Positions 1-5,662 of a stretch of 6,721 bases of DNA are shown here, piece after piece. The stretch spans positions 1 through 6,721 of the forward strand of contig DMDP01000192.1 in assembly GCA_003445475.1 (NCBI GenBank), read 5' to 3'. The position numbers were made by a program, and so were the translations under genes. The notes under the pieces were generated by a model. That model did no database searches. It was given only the letters and a program-made list of their open reading frames with translations, and was not told the DNA's origin. Source of the stretch: Peptococcaceae bacterium (GTDB lineage Bacteria; Bacillota; Desulfotomaculia; Desulfotomaculales; UBA12532). Each line of letters opens with the position of its first letter. Position 1 is the first letter of the stretch.

Positions 1-582
1 CGCGCGCAGGGCGTCTTCCAGGGCGTCGAGGTCGCCGAAAGGCACAGGGGTACAGCCGGGCAGCAGGGGACCGAAAGGTTCCTGGTATTTGGGGCGCCCG
101 GTTACCGATAGGGCGCCCATGGTCTTGCCGTGGAAGGAACCCGTGCAGTAGACGATCCTGGTACGGCCCGTGGCGATGCGGGCCAACTTCAGGGCGCCTT
201 CCACCGCCTCGGCGCCGCTGTTGCCGAAAAACACGCGCTTCAACGGCCCGGGTGTCAGCTGGGCCAGGTTATGGGCCAGAACGCCCGTTAGGGGGTTCAG
301 GGCTGCCTGCAGCAGGTTTGGGGCTTGTTGCACCCGCGCGACCGCCTCTAGAATGTGGGGATGGTTGTGGCCGGTGTTGAGTGCGCCGTAACCACCGAGG
401 AAGTCCAGATATGTCCGCCCGTCGGCGTCCCATACGTAAATCCCTTGGGCGCGGGTGAAGCGGCGGTCGAAGTTTAAAAGACCCAACATGCTTACCAGGC
501 CGGCATTTAGGTAGTCTTTATGGAGTTCCCTTATCTCGTCGCGCCCCATCTGCAGCGCGTCGTCCACCGTGAGGAAATGCAC
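1..582 (-). CDS. Class-III PLP-dependent aminotransferase, PatA (putrescine aminotransferase)-like, N-terminal part
   Basis: Translating the minus strand gives 194 uninterrupted codons that run off the left edge. The fold-type I class-III aminotransferase pattern is clear: a substrate-entry segment FLGGYGALNTGHNHP at residues 62-75, LTPGPLKRVFFGNSGAEAVE around 109-128 with the PLP-phosphate-binding SGAE at 122-125, and SFHGKT at 149-154, whose Phe-His packs on the PLP ring. The catalytic lysine lies beyond the window. The wording of the LGGYG, LTPG-LK, PFGPLLPG and PFGDL segments recalls E. coli putrescine aminotransferase (PatA/YgjG) more than ArgD, but substrate cannot be fixed from half a protein; acetylornithine, GABA or other omega-amine donors remain possible. 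The start chosen is GTG at 582-580. An in-frame TAA lies upstream at 612-610, and AGGAAGGGA (598-590) sits 7 nt before the GTG. An in-frame ATG at 549-547 is the alternative. The gene is divergent from the ylxM operon and has its own promoter. Confidence 0.9.
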   Translation of the reverse strand, partial: MHFLTVDDALQMGRDEIRELHKDYLNAGLVSMLGLLNFDRRFTRAQGIYVWDADGRTYLDFLGGYGALNTGHNHPHILEAVARVQQAPNLLQAALNPLTGVLAHNLAQLTPGPLKRVFFGNSGAEAVEGALKLARIATGRTRIVYCTGSFHGKTMGALSVTGRPKYQEPFGPLLPGCTPVPFGDLDALEDALRA

Positions 583-617
583 GCCTGCGTCCCTTCCTTC
601 CGTTTTTTGTTAGATGT

Positions 618-646
618 ATTCTACACCGCTCATACTGAATTGCCAA
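618..646 (-). promoter_or_regulatory. Sigma-A promoter for the aminotransferase gene
   Basis: On the minus strand a -35 hexamer TTGGCA (646-641) and a -10 hexamer TAGAAT (623-618) are separated by exactly 17 nt. Each differs from consensus at one base. Transcription would begin near 611, leaving a leader of about 29 nt that contains the ribosome binding site before the GTG at 582. The call rests on sequence match only. Confidence 0.75.
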
Positions 647-659
647 GACGGCGTTTTTC

Positions 660-688
660 TTGACATCGGCGGCGGGCTTGATTAGAAT
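660..688 (+). promoter_or_regulatory. Sigma-A promoter for the ylxM-ffh operon
   Basis: A perfect -35 TTGACA (660-665) is followed after exactly 17 nt by -10 TAGAAT (683-688), one mismatch from consensus. Transcription would start near 695, giving a leader of roughly 34 nt before the ylxM ATG at 729. It is the strongest promoter match seen in the window and stands immediately ahead of the first gene of the long rightward operon. Its -35 box lies only 13 nt from the -35 box of the divergent aminotransferase promoter. Confidence 0.8.
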
Positions 689-728
689 CTTCCTGTAAAG
701 TATTCCCCCTTGATAGTTAACGAAGACC

Positions 729-1148
729 ATGCTGGAAAGGTTTGCCCGGGTAAATCTGTTATACGATTTTTATGGCCCCCTCCTCACCGAGCGCCAGCGG
801 CGCTTCATGGAACTCCATTACCAGCAGGACCTTTCCCTGGGCGAAATCGCCGCCACGTCCGGCGTCACCAGGCAGGCGGTTTACGACACGCTGCGGCGCG
901 CCGAGGCGGCGCTGGAGGAGTACGAGGAGAAACTCGGTCTTGTGCAACGGTTTACAGCGCTGAGGGAAAGAATCGAGACTGCGATGCGGCTCGTAGACGG
1001 TATCCCGGGCTGCGGTGAGGCGGTGGCGGAACTGATGAGAATCGGCAGCAGCATCTTGGGCGAAGAACAGGCCGTCCCTGGGAAGGGAGGTAGAATTGCG
1101 TGTTCGGTAGTCTCACCGAACGGTTGCAGGAAACGTTTCAAAAGCTGA
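729..1148 (+). CDS. ylxM: YlxM/p13-family helix-turn-helix protein, SRP-associated
   Basis: The 139-residue product belongs to the YlxM (p13) family, small acidic helix-turn-helix proteins encoded next to ffh. In streptococci YlxM has been reported to bind SRP components. The family hallmark VNLLYDFYGPLLTERQ is at residues 8-23, followed by a sigma-70 region 4-like helix-turn-helix at about 36-60 (LSLGEIA, then GVTRQAVYD) and an amphipathic helix rich in Glu and Arg to about 85. Family members are commonly near 110 residues (B. subtilis 110), so residues from about 115 on are an extra tail ending in a basic RKRFKS-type stretch. That tail is encoded over the ffh ribosome binding site and first 16 codons, a 49-nt overlap. 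The ATG start fits the family N-terminus, but its ribosome binding site is weak (only a GAAGA-like element). First gene of the operon. Confidence 0.95.
   Translation: MLERFARVNLLYDFYGPLLTERQRRFMELHYQQDLSLGEIAATSGVTRQAVYDTLRRAEAALEEYEEKLGLVQRFTALRERIETAMRLVDGIPGCGEAVAELMRIGSSILGEEQAVPGKGGRIACSVVSPNGCRKRFKS
1083..1091 (+). promoter_or_regulatory. Ribosome binding site of ffh
   Basis: AAGGGAGGT at 1083-1091 lies 8 nt before the GTG at 1100 and fixes that codon as the ffh start. It is embedded inside the ylxM reading frame, so ribosomes translating ylxM run over it; translational coupling between the two genes is likely. Confidence 0.85.
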
Positions 1149-2446
1149 GAAGCAAGGGAAAGCTGAGTGAAGAGGATGTTAACGCGGCCCTGCGTGAGGT
1201 GCGGCTGGCGCTCCTCGAGGCCGACGTCAACTTCAAGGTCGTGAAGGACTTTGTCGCCGGCGTGCGCCAGCGTGCTGTCGGGCAAGAGGTTCTTGAGAGC
1301 CTCACCCCGGCACAGCAGGTGGTAAAGATTGTGCGCGACGAACTCGCGGTACTCATGGGCGGGGTAAACGCCCGTCTGAATCTGGCGCCGAAGCCGCCCA
1401 CCGTTATTATGCTGGTAGGCCTGCAGGGCTCGGGCAAAACCACTACGGCGGCGAAGCTGGCCAACTACCTTAAAAAACAGGGCCGGCGGCCCCTCCTGGT
1501 GGCGGCTGACGTTTACCGTCCGGCCGCGGTGGAGCAGTTGCGGGTTCTCGGAGAGCGCCTTGAGGTCGGCGTCTTTCACATGGGCGGCGCCGACCCGGTT
1601 ACCATTGCCAGGGGAGCGGTGGCGCACGCCACGGGTGCGGGACACGACGTGGTTATTTTGGACACGGCGGGTCGGCTGCATATCGACGAGGCCATGATGA
1701 AGGAACTCGAGCGCCTGCGGGACGCCGTGCACCCCCACGAAGTCCTCCTGGTGGTCGACGCCATGACGGGACAGGACGCCGTACGGGTTGCCGAGACCTT
1801 TCACACCCGTATAGGCCTTGACGGGGTCATCCTTACCAAGCTCGACGGTGACACCCGCGGTGGCGCGGCTCTCTCTGTGAGGGCGGTAACGGGGTGTCCG
1901 ATCAAGTTTGCGGGCGTAGGAGAAAAACTCGACGCTCTTGAACCGTTTCATCCCGACCGGATGGCCGACCGCATTCTGGGCATGGGCGACATCCTCAGTC
2001 TTATTGAGAAAGCCCAGGCGACCCTGGACGCAGAAAAATCGGCCGCGTTGCAAAAGAAGATAAGGAGGGCCGAGTTCGACCTGGAGGATTTCCGGGAGCA
2101 AATACGTCAGTTCAAGAAAATGGGGCCGCTCGACGAAATCCTGGGGATGCTTCCCGGCTTCGGCAATCTGAAGAAGCTCAAGCGGGAGCTCGCGCTCGAC
2201 GAAAAGGAACTGGTTGTGGTGGAGGCCGTTATCAATTCCATGACCCTGGAAGAACGGCGCCGGCCCGAAATAATCAACGGCAGCCGGCGTCGGCGTATCG
2301 CGCGTGGCAGCGGGACGACGGTTCAAGACGTAAATCGGCTGCTTAAACAGTTTGAGCAGACCCGAAAAATGATTAAACAGCTTAGCGAGTGGGAAAAGAG
2401 CCCCAAAAAAGGTAAACTCAAGAAACTGCCGCGGTTTCCTTTTTGA
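1100..2446 (+). CDS. ffh: Signal recognition particle protein Ffh (SRP54 GTPase)
   Basis: Ffh binds 4.5S/6S SRP RNA and the signal sequences of nascent chains, and delivers ribosomes to the membrane through the receptor FtsY. The 448-residue product has the full NG-M layout: N domain about 1-95, G domain about 96-295, M domain about 300-448. Visible GTPase motifs are the P-loop GLQGSGKTT (107-115), the SRP-specific DVYRPAA (137-143), DTAGRL (188-193), GQDA (224-227) and TKLDGD (246-251). The M domain has MGPLDEILGMLPG (341-353) at the finger loop and the RNA-binding helix SRRRRIARGSG (395-405). Length is normal. The start is GTG, set by a good Shine-Dalgarno. Two oddities: only four methionines occur after residue 300, where the family is usually Met-rich, and the C-terminus is a Lys-rich tail rather than the usual Met/Gly-rich one. 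It overlaps ylxM and is followed by rpsP after 16 nt. Confidence 0.99.
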   Translation: MFGSLTERLQETFQKLRSKGKLSEEDVNAALREVRLALLEADVNFKVVKDFVAGVRQRAVGQEVLESLTPAQQVVKIVRDELAVLMGGVNARLNLAPKPPTVIMLVGLQGSGKTTTAAKLANYLKKQGRRPLLVAADVYRPAAVEQLRVLGERLEVGVFHMGGADPVTIARGAVAHATGAGHDVVILDTAGRLHIDEAMMKELERLRDAVHPHEVLLVVDAMTGQDAVRVAETFHTRIGLDGVILTKLDGDTRGGAALSVRAVTGCPIKFAGVGEKLDALEPFHPDRMADRILGMGDILSLIEKAQATLDAEKSAALQKKIRRAEFDLEDFREQIRQFKKMGPLDEILGMLPGFGNLKKLKRELALDEKELVVVEAVINSMTLEERRRPEIINGSRRRRIARGSGTTVQDVNRLLKQFEQTRKMIKQLSEWEKSPKKGKLKKLPRFPF

Positions 2447-2456
2447 AAGGAGGTGA
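2446..2456 (+). promoter_or_regulatory. Extended ribosome binding site of rpsP
   Basis: AAAGGAGGTGA at 2446-2456 is an 11-nt uninterrupted complement to the expected 16S rRNA 3' end and lies 6 nt before the rpsP ATG. It begins at the last base of the ffh stop codon. It is the longest anti-Shine-Dalgarno match among the gene starts in the window, which fits the high output needed for a ribosomal protein compared with Ffh upstream. Confidence 0.9.
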
Positions 2457-2462
2457 AAAAGC

Positions 2463-2741
2463 ATGGCGGTTAAGATACGGCTGAAGCGCATGGGGGCTAA
2501 AGGCGACCCTTTCTACCGCATCGTGGTAGCCGATGCCCGCTCGCCGCGCGATGGGCGCTTTATCGAGGAAATAGGTTATTACGATCCTCTCCGGGAGCCG
2601 CCGGAGATCAAGATCGACGAGGCCAAGGCGCGTATCTGGATGCAGAAAGGTGCCAGGCTTACGGAAACGGCACGGGCGCTTTTTAAGCGCGCCGGCGTTC
2701 TTGCACGCCTGACCGCTGAGCGTGTGCAGGAAAGGGGTTAG
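2463..2741 (+). CDS. rpsP: 30S ribosomal protein S16
   Basis: The 92-residue protein is ribosomal protein S16, an early-assembling small-subunit protein that binds the 16S rRNA 5' and central domains. The diagnostic N-terminus [20 protein letters not shown] (residues 3-22) is followed by [20 protein letters not shown] (23-42) and a helical segment with GARLTETAR (63-71). Length is within the bacterial range (about 80-90), with a slightly longer Arg/Glu-rich C-terminus. ATG start with an excellent Shine-Dalgarno. It stands between ffh and khpA, as in B. subtilis, and is co-transcribed with rimM, whose product acts in maturation of the 30S head. Confidence 0.99.
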   Translation: MAVKIRLKRMGAKGDPFYRIVVADARSPRDGRFIEEIGYYDPLREPPEIKIDEAKARIWMQKGARLTETARALFKRAGVLARLTAERVQERG

Positions 2742-2744
2742 AGC

Positions 2745-2972
2745 ATGAAACAGCTGGTTGAGCTCCTGGCCAGGTCGCTGGTAGACCGGCCGGAAGAGGT
2801 TAGGGTAAACTTGCTGGAACAGGACCGGCGGCTGGTAATTGAATTGAAGGTGGCTCCCGAGGATATGGGCAAGGTGATCGGTAAGCAAGGACGCGTAGCC
2901 AAGGCCATACGGGCCGTGGTCAAGGCCGCGGCTGCGAGGCGGCGCAAGAAGGTAACGCTGGAGATTGTCTGA
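2745..2972 (+). CDS. khpA: KH-domain RNA-binding protein KhpA (YlqC family)
   Basis: The 75-residue protein is a single KH domain of the KhpA/YlqC family. The N-terminal helix MKQLVELLARSLVDRPEEV leads into strands with the conserved MGKVIGKQGRVAKAIR (residues 41-56), where the GXXG RNA-contacting loop is GKQG at 46-49. A short basic helix and strand (RRRKKVTLEIV) close the domain. In several Firmicutes KhpA pairs with KhpB (Jag/EloR) to bind many RNAs and influence cell elongation; KhpB is not in this window. The ATG lies 3 nt after the rpsP stop, with AGGAAAGGGG (2728-2737) as ribosome binding site, so it is probably translated in step with rpsP. Length and composition are normal for the family. 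Confidence 0.97.
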   Translation: MKQLVELLARSLVDRPEEVRVNLLEQDRRLVIELKVAPEDMGKVIGKQGRVAKAIRAVVKAAAARRRKKVTLEIV

Positions 2973-3001
2973 GGCGAGCCGGATAGGGGTGGGACAGGCC
3001 G

Positions 3002-3427
3002 GTGGAGAGCGTAACCATCACGCGCCCGGTGATCATTAAGGTGCGGGTCACCGAAGGGTTCAAACGGGCTCTCATTGAACAACTCGAGGCGCACCTCCGC
3101 AACACCGAGAGGGAGGTCGAGCGCCTGGACTTTGAGCTCAAGCGCGCCCGGGCGGGGGGCGCTCGCCTGGCGCAGGTGGAAAAACGCCTGCAGGACGAGC
3201 GCGATCGGCGCATCGAACTCCGGCGCGGCCTGCTTGCGCAGTTGCGCGCGGCGAAAGAACTTAAGGAAGGCGACGAGGTCGTGCGGGGGCGTGCCGAAAG
3301 CCTGATCGAGGTGCGCGCCGGTGACGACTGGCACCGCCTGCTGCCCGTTGAAATCCTGGTTGTAGAGGGCCGCATCGTGGCCATCCGCGAGGCAGCGGAG
3401 GGAGAAATAGCGTGGCAGAAGAGTTGA
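3002..3427 (+). CDS. ylqD: YlqD-family protein of unknown function (coiled coil)
   Basis: The 141-residue product matches the layout of the Firmicutes YlqD family: a short beta N-terminus (VTITRPVIIKVRVTE, 4-18), a long charged coiled-coil helix from about 19 to 85 rich in Glu, Arg and Leu, then a small beta domain with GDEVVRG and VRAGDDWHRLLPVEILVVEG (104-123). No catalytic motif, signal peptide or membrane span is visible. The family has no established biochemical role that I know of. Its constant position between khpA and rimM suggests a link with ribosome or RNA work, which is inference only. The start is GTG at 3002, 29 nt after khpA, with a poor Shine-Dalgarno (a G-rich stretch at 2986-2993). 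The end overlaps rimM by 16 nt, so rimM translation may be coupled to it. Confidence 0.9.
   Translation: MESVTITRPVIIKVRVTEGFKRALIEQLEAHLRNTEREVERLDFELKRARAGGARLAQVEKRLQDERDRRIELRRGLLAQLRAAKELKEGDEVVRGRAESLIEVRAGDDWHRLLPVEILVVEGRIVAIREAAEGEIAWQKS
3397..3403 (+). promoter_or_regulatory. Ribosome binding site of rimM
   Basis: GGAGGGA at 3397-3403, inside the end of ylqD, is 8 nt before the GTG at 3412. It supports that GTG as the rimM start and thus the 16-nt ylqD/rimM overlap. Confidence 0.8.
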
Positions 3428-3918
3428 TTACGGTGGGGGAAATTGTCAACGCGCACGGTGTAACGGGCGCGGTGCGCGTGTTGCCGTGCACGGACTTTCC
3501 GGAGCGTTTCGCATCCATGCACGAGGCCAGAGTGCGCCTGAAAGACACGCAGCGCGTTTTCACTATTGAGAGAACGTTCCCCCACAAGCGGTTCATAATA
3601 ATGAAGTTCCGGGAAGTAAACGATATGAACGCGGCTCTGGCCTTGAAAGGCGGCCTGATTCAGGTGGCCCGCAACGAACTGATGGCGCTTCCACCGGGCC
3701 ATTACTATATTTTCGATATCGTGGGTCTGGAGGTCTTCACCATTGCAGGGGAGCGACTGGGCGTGGTCAGCCGAGTACTGCGTACCGGCGCCAACGACGT
3801 CTATGTGGTGCGAGGGGACGACGAAGAATTGTATCTGCCCGCCCTCAAATCGGTGGTGCGGGCGATCGACCTCGAAGCGCGCAGGATGGTCGTGGTTTTG
3901 CCGGAGGGGTTACGATGA
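3412..3918 (+). CDS. rimM: Ribosome maturation factor RimM
   Basis: RimM is a 30S assembly factor that binds S19 and helps mature the 16S rRNA 3' (head) domain. The 168-residue protein has the expected two parts. An N-terminal RimM beta-barrel starts with [20 protein letters not shown] (residues 6-25; the G-I-x-x-x-H-G-x-x-G pattern) and runs to about 90. A C-terminal PRC-barrel from about 93 contains [13 protein letters not shown] (97-109), GANDVYVV (127-134) and LPALKSVV (142-149). Length is typical. The GTG start is chosen because it has a good Shine-Dalgarno and places the family N-terminus correctly. The stop overlaps the trmD start as ATGA, the classic arrangement for translational coupling, and rimM-trmD adjacency is conserved across bacteria. 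Confidence 0.98.
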   Translation: MAEELITVGEIVNAHGVTGAVRVLPCTDFPERFASMHEARVRLKDTQRVFTIERTFPHKRFIIMKFREVNDMNAALALKGGLIQVARNELMALPPGHYYIFDIVGLEVFTIAGERLGVVSRVLRTGANDVYVVRGDDEELYLPALKSVVRAIDLEARRMVVVLPEGLR

Positions 3919-4694
3919 CGATTTCCTTTGACATTTTGACGCTGTTCCCCGAGATGTTTGCCGGCCCTTTGACCTCCAGCATCATCAAAAAGGCGCGGGA
4001 ACGCGGACTGATTGAGATAAACCTGGTCAATATCAGGGATTTTTCCCGCACCAGGCATCGGACCGTTGACGACGCGCCGTTCGGCGGCGGCGGCGGCATG
4101 GTTATGGAGCCCGGACCCATATTCGAGGCGGTGGACTTCGTGCGGCGCCGGCACGGTGGGGCGGGCCCCGTCATTCTCCTTGATCCTCAAGGAGAGCGCT
4201 TCACCCAGGAAATGGCGCGCCAACTGGCGCGGGAAAAGCATCTTGTGCTGATCTGCGGGCATTATGAAGGCGTTGACGAAAGGGTCCGGGAATACCTGGT
4301 CACGCGCGAGATCTCCATAGGGGACTACGTGCTTACCGGCGGGGAACTGCCGGCCATGGTGATCGTGGACGCGGTAGCCCGCCTTGTACCGGGAGTGCTG
4401 GGTGAAGCGGAGGCCGCCGAAGACGATTCCTTCGCGCGCGGGTTGCTGGAATATCCCCAGTACACCCGGCCGCGTACTTACCGCGGCTTCGGAGTGCCGG
4501 AGGTGCTGCTCAGCGGCCATCACGGGGAAGTCGAGCGCTGGCGACGCCAGGAGGCGCTGTTGCGTACCCTGGTGCGCCGCCCGGATTTACTGGCGAGCAG
4601 GGAGCTTGAGGCCTGGGAGCGGGAACTTCTGCAGGCGGTCGGTGAACAGATTAACAGATTGCTTGCTGGTGCAAGGAAAGATGTGGTACAATAA
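3915..4694 (+). CDS. trmD: tRNA (guanine(37)-N1)-methyltransferase TrmD
   Basis: TrmD uses S-adenosylmethionine to methylate N1 of G37 next to the anticodon in tRNAs such as those for Leu, Pro and Arg, preventing +1 frameshifting. The 259-residue protein carries the whole SPOUT trefoil-knot signature: LTLFPEMF (8-15), [13 protein letters not shown] (52-64), [13 protein letters not shown] (112-124) and [16 protein letters not shown] (134-149). Arg156 and the Asp171 region ([18 protein letters not shown], 169-186) match the positions of the catalytic Arg/Asp pair known from other TrmD proteins. The C-terminal helical domain recognises tRNA. Length is slightly above the usual 240-250 residues because of an extended C-terminus. 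The ATG overlaps the rimM stop by 4 nt. The end of the gene holds a possible promoter and a small hairpin ahead of rplS, and its middle holds a perfect 9-bp inverted repeat. Confidence 0.99.
   Translation: MTISFDILTLFPEMFAGPLTSSIIKKARERGLIEINLVNIRDFSRTRHRTVDDAPFGGGGGMVMEPGPIFEAVDFVRRRHGGAGPVILLDPQGERFTQEMARQLAREKHLVLICGHYEGVDERVREYLVTREISIGDYVLTGGELPAMVIVDAVARLVPGVLGEAEAAEDDSFARGLLEYPQYTRPRTYRGFGVPEVLLSGHHGEVERWRRQEALLRTLVRRPDLLASRELEAWERELLQAVGEQINRLLAGARKDVVQ
4175..4195 (+). repeat. Perfect 9-bp inverted repeat inside trmD
   Basis: TCTCCTTGA (4175-4183) and TCAAGGAGA (4187-4195) are exact reverse complements separated by 3 nt, giving a stable stem with a tight loop within codons for LLDPQGE of TrmD. 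There is no T tract, so it is not an intrinsic terminator. The right arm contains an AAGGAG Shine-Dalgarno-like core that would be sequestered. Whether it functions is unknown. Confidence 0.5.
4663..4692 (+). promoter_or_regulatory. Possible internal promoter for rplS-lepB-rbgA-rnhB
   Basis: TACAAT (4687-4692) preceded by TG one base upstream (TGGTACAAT, 4684-4692) forms an extended -10 element. A weak -35, TTGCTG (4663-4668), lies 18 nt before the -10. The -10 ends within the trmD stop codon. Transcription would start near 4699, about 35 nt before the rplS ATG. The -35 matches consensus at only 3 of 6 positions, so this is tentative. Confidence 0.4.
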
Positions 4695-4707
4695 CGCCTG
4701 GTGTTAT
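4691..4707 (+). promoter_or_regulatory. Small hairpin in the rplS leader
   Basis: ATAACGC (4691-4697) can pair with GTGTTAT (4701-4707) through seven pairs, including one G-U, around a 3-nt loop. It spans the trmD stop codon and lies 10 nt ahead of the rplS ribosome binding site. It has no T tract, so it is not a terminator. It could be a minimal regulatory leader for L19, but the sequence alone does not show this. Confidence 0.3.
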
Positions 4708-4716
4708 CAAGGTGCT

Positions 4717-4725
4717 AAGGAGGAT
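4717..4725 (+). promoter_or_regulatory. Ribosome binding site of rplS
   Basis: AAGGAGGAT at 4717-4725 is a near-perfect anti-Shine-Dalgarno match 8 nt before the rplS ATG at 4734, confirming that start. Confidence 0.85.
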
Positions 4726-4733
4726 GCCGGAAG

Positions 4734-5075
4734 ATGAACCTCATCAAAGCCGTAGAAGAGGAGCAGAAGAAGGACAATATCCCGGAGTTCCGGCCGGGAG
4801 ATACCGTACGCGTACACGTTAAAGTTGTCGAAGGCGGCCGTGAAAGAATCCAGCCGTTCGAAGGAGTGGTGATCAGGCGGCGGGGCGGTGGTCTGAGGGA
4901 AACCTTTACCGTACGCCGCGTTTCTTACGGGGTAGGGGTGGAACGTACCTTCCCGCTCCATTCGCCGCGCGTGGCCCGCATCGATGTGGTGCGGCACGGA
5001 CGCGTGCGGAGAGCGCGCCTCTACTACCTGAGGGGGCTACGCGGTAAGGCGGCGCGCATCCAGGAAAGACGCTAA
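4734..5075 (+). CDS. rplS: 50S ribosomal protein L19
   Basis: The 113-residue product is ribosomal protein L19, located at the 30S-50S interface. The family pattern is complete: [19 protein letters not shown] (16-34), [14 protein letters not shown] (38-51), the conserved [20 protein letters not shown] (57-76) and [20 protein letters not shown] (77-96), followed by a [13 protein letters not shown] tail. Length is typical (about 115). ATG start with a strong Shine-Dalgarno, 39 nt after trmD. The trmD-rplS pairing is widespread in bacteria. A possible extra promoter and a small hairpin upstream could let L19 be made at a different level from the genes before it. Confidence 0.99.
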   Translation: MNLIKAVEEEQKKDNIPEFRPGDTVRVHVKVVEGGRERIQPFEGVVIRRRGGGLRETFTVRRVSYGVGVERTFPLHSPRVARIDVVRHGRVRRARLYYLRGLRGKAARIQERR

Positions 5076-5090
5076 CCGGGGGGCACAAGC

Positions 5091-5630
5091 GTGGCGGTTC
5101 CGGCCAACCGCGCGCGAGGTGCGATTCTGAGAGAAGTCTTGGAATCACTGGTTATTGCCCTCGCCCTTGCGGTTATTATTAGGGTTTTCGTCTTTGAGCC
5201 TTTCTATATACCCTCCGGTTCTATGGAACCAACCCTGCTTACAGGGGATCGCATTATCGTTTCGAAGCTTTCTCACCGTATCGGCACACCCGGGCGTGGC
5301 GACATCATCGTTTTTAAGTATCCCAGGGACCCGGACCGCGTTTTCGTGAAGCGGGTCATCGGCCTGCCGGGTGAGACGGTAGCCCTTAGGGAGAGCAAGC
5401 TTTACATTAACGGGCGGCACATACCCGAACCTTACCTGCCTGAGGGGCTTAGATTTCCTGACTTTGGGCCGGTTCGGGTGCCGGCGGGACACCTGTTCAT
5501 GCTGGGCGATAACCGGAACAGCTCCGACGACAGCCGCGTATGGGGTTTTCTGGACGAGCGTTTGATAATCGGTAAGGCGGTGGCCATCTACTGGCCGCCG
5601 CATCGCATCCGCGTCATACGCCACGGCTGA
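5091..5630 (+). CDS. lepB: Type I signal peptidase (SPase I)
   Basis: This membrane-bound serine protease removes signal peptides from exported preproteins on the outer face of the cytoplasmic membrane. The 179-residue protein has a short basic N-terminus, one transmembrane segment at about 15-35 (LESLVIALALAVIIRVFVF) and a single extracytoplasmic catalytic domain, the Gram-positive S26A layout. Box B, PSGSMEPTL (41-49), carries the nucleophile Ser44. Box D, RVFVKRVIGLPGE (83-95), carries the general base Lys87. Box E is LGDNRNSSDDSR (138-149). All key residues are present and length is normal. The GTG start lies 15 nt after rplS, preceded by a G-run (5078-5083) that serves as a weak ribosome binding site; it places the membrane span properly. 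In B. subtilis rplS is followed directly by rbgA, so lepB here is an addition to that order, bringing SRP and signal peptidase into one operon. Confidence 0.97.
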   Translation: MAVPANRARGAILREVLESLVIALALAVIIRVFVFEPFYIPSGSMEPTLLTGDRIIVSKLSHRIGTPGRGDIIVFKYPRDPDRVFVKRVIGLPGETVALRESKLYINGRHIPEPYLPEGLRFPDFGPVRVPAGHLFMLGDNRNSSDDSRVWGFLDERLIIGKAVAIYWPPHRIRVIRHG

Positions 5631-5662
5631 CAATCAGGTGATGGCGGCAGGCCGGTGATAAC

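Noticed and set aside
170..391. A 73-codon plus-strand frame at the left end
   Set aside because: It is opposite the aminotransferase reading frame, which shows clear conserved motifs; this frame shows none.
547..549. ATG at 549-547 (minus strand) as start of the aminotransferase
   Set aside because: The GTG at 582 has a better ribosome binding site at good spacing and fits the leader from the proposed promoter; the ATG cannot be excluded outright.
583..728. RNA gene, riboswitch or attachment site in the divergent intergenic region
   Set aside because: The 146 nt are accounted for by two promoters, short leaders and ribosome binding sites. No tRNA-like or conserved riboswitch fold and no repeats were seen.
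710..1018. Alternative plus-strand frame starting at 710 (GTT-rich region before ylxM)
   Set aside because: It overlaps ylxM out of frame, has no family resemblance and a low-complexity Arg/Ala/Gly translation.
881..2491. A 536-codon open frame on the minus strand opposite ylxM and ffh
   Set aside because: It lies antisense to an unmistakable ffh. Its translation shows no recognisable family pattern. Long antisense frames are expected in GC-rich coding DNA.
2738..4523. Several 200-260-codon open frames on the minus strand opposite khpA-ylqD-rimM-trmD
   Set aside because: All are antisense to well-supported genes, with compositions that look like shadows of GC-rich codons and no motifs.
4691..4707. 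Intrinsic terminator after trmD
   Set aside because: The hairpin is short, contains a G-U pair and has no downstream T run. The operon continues immediately with rplS.
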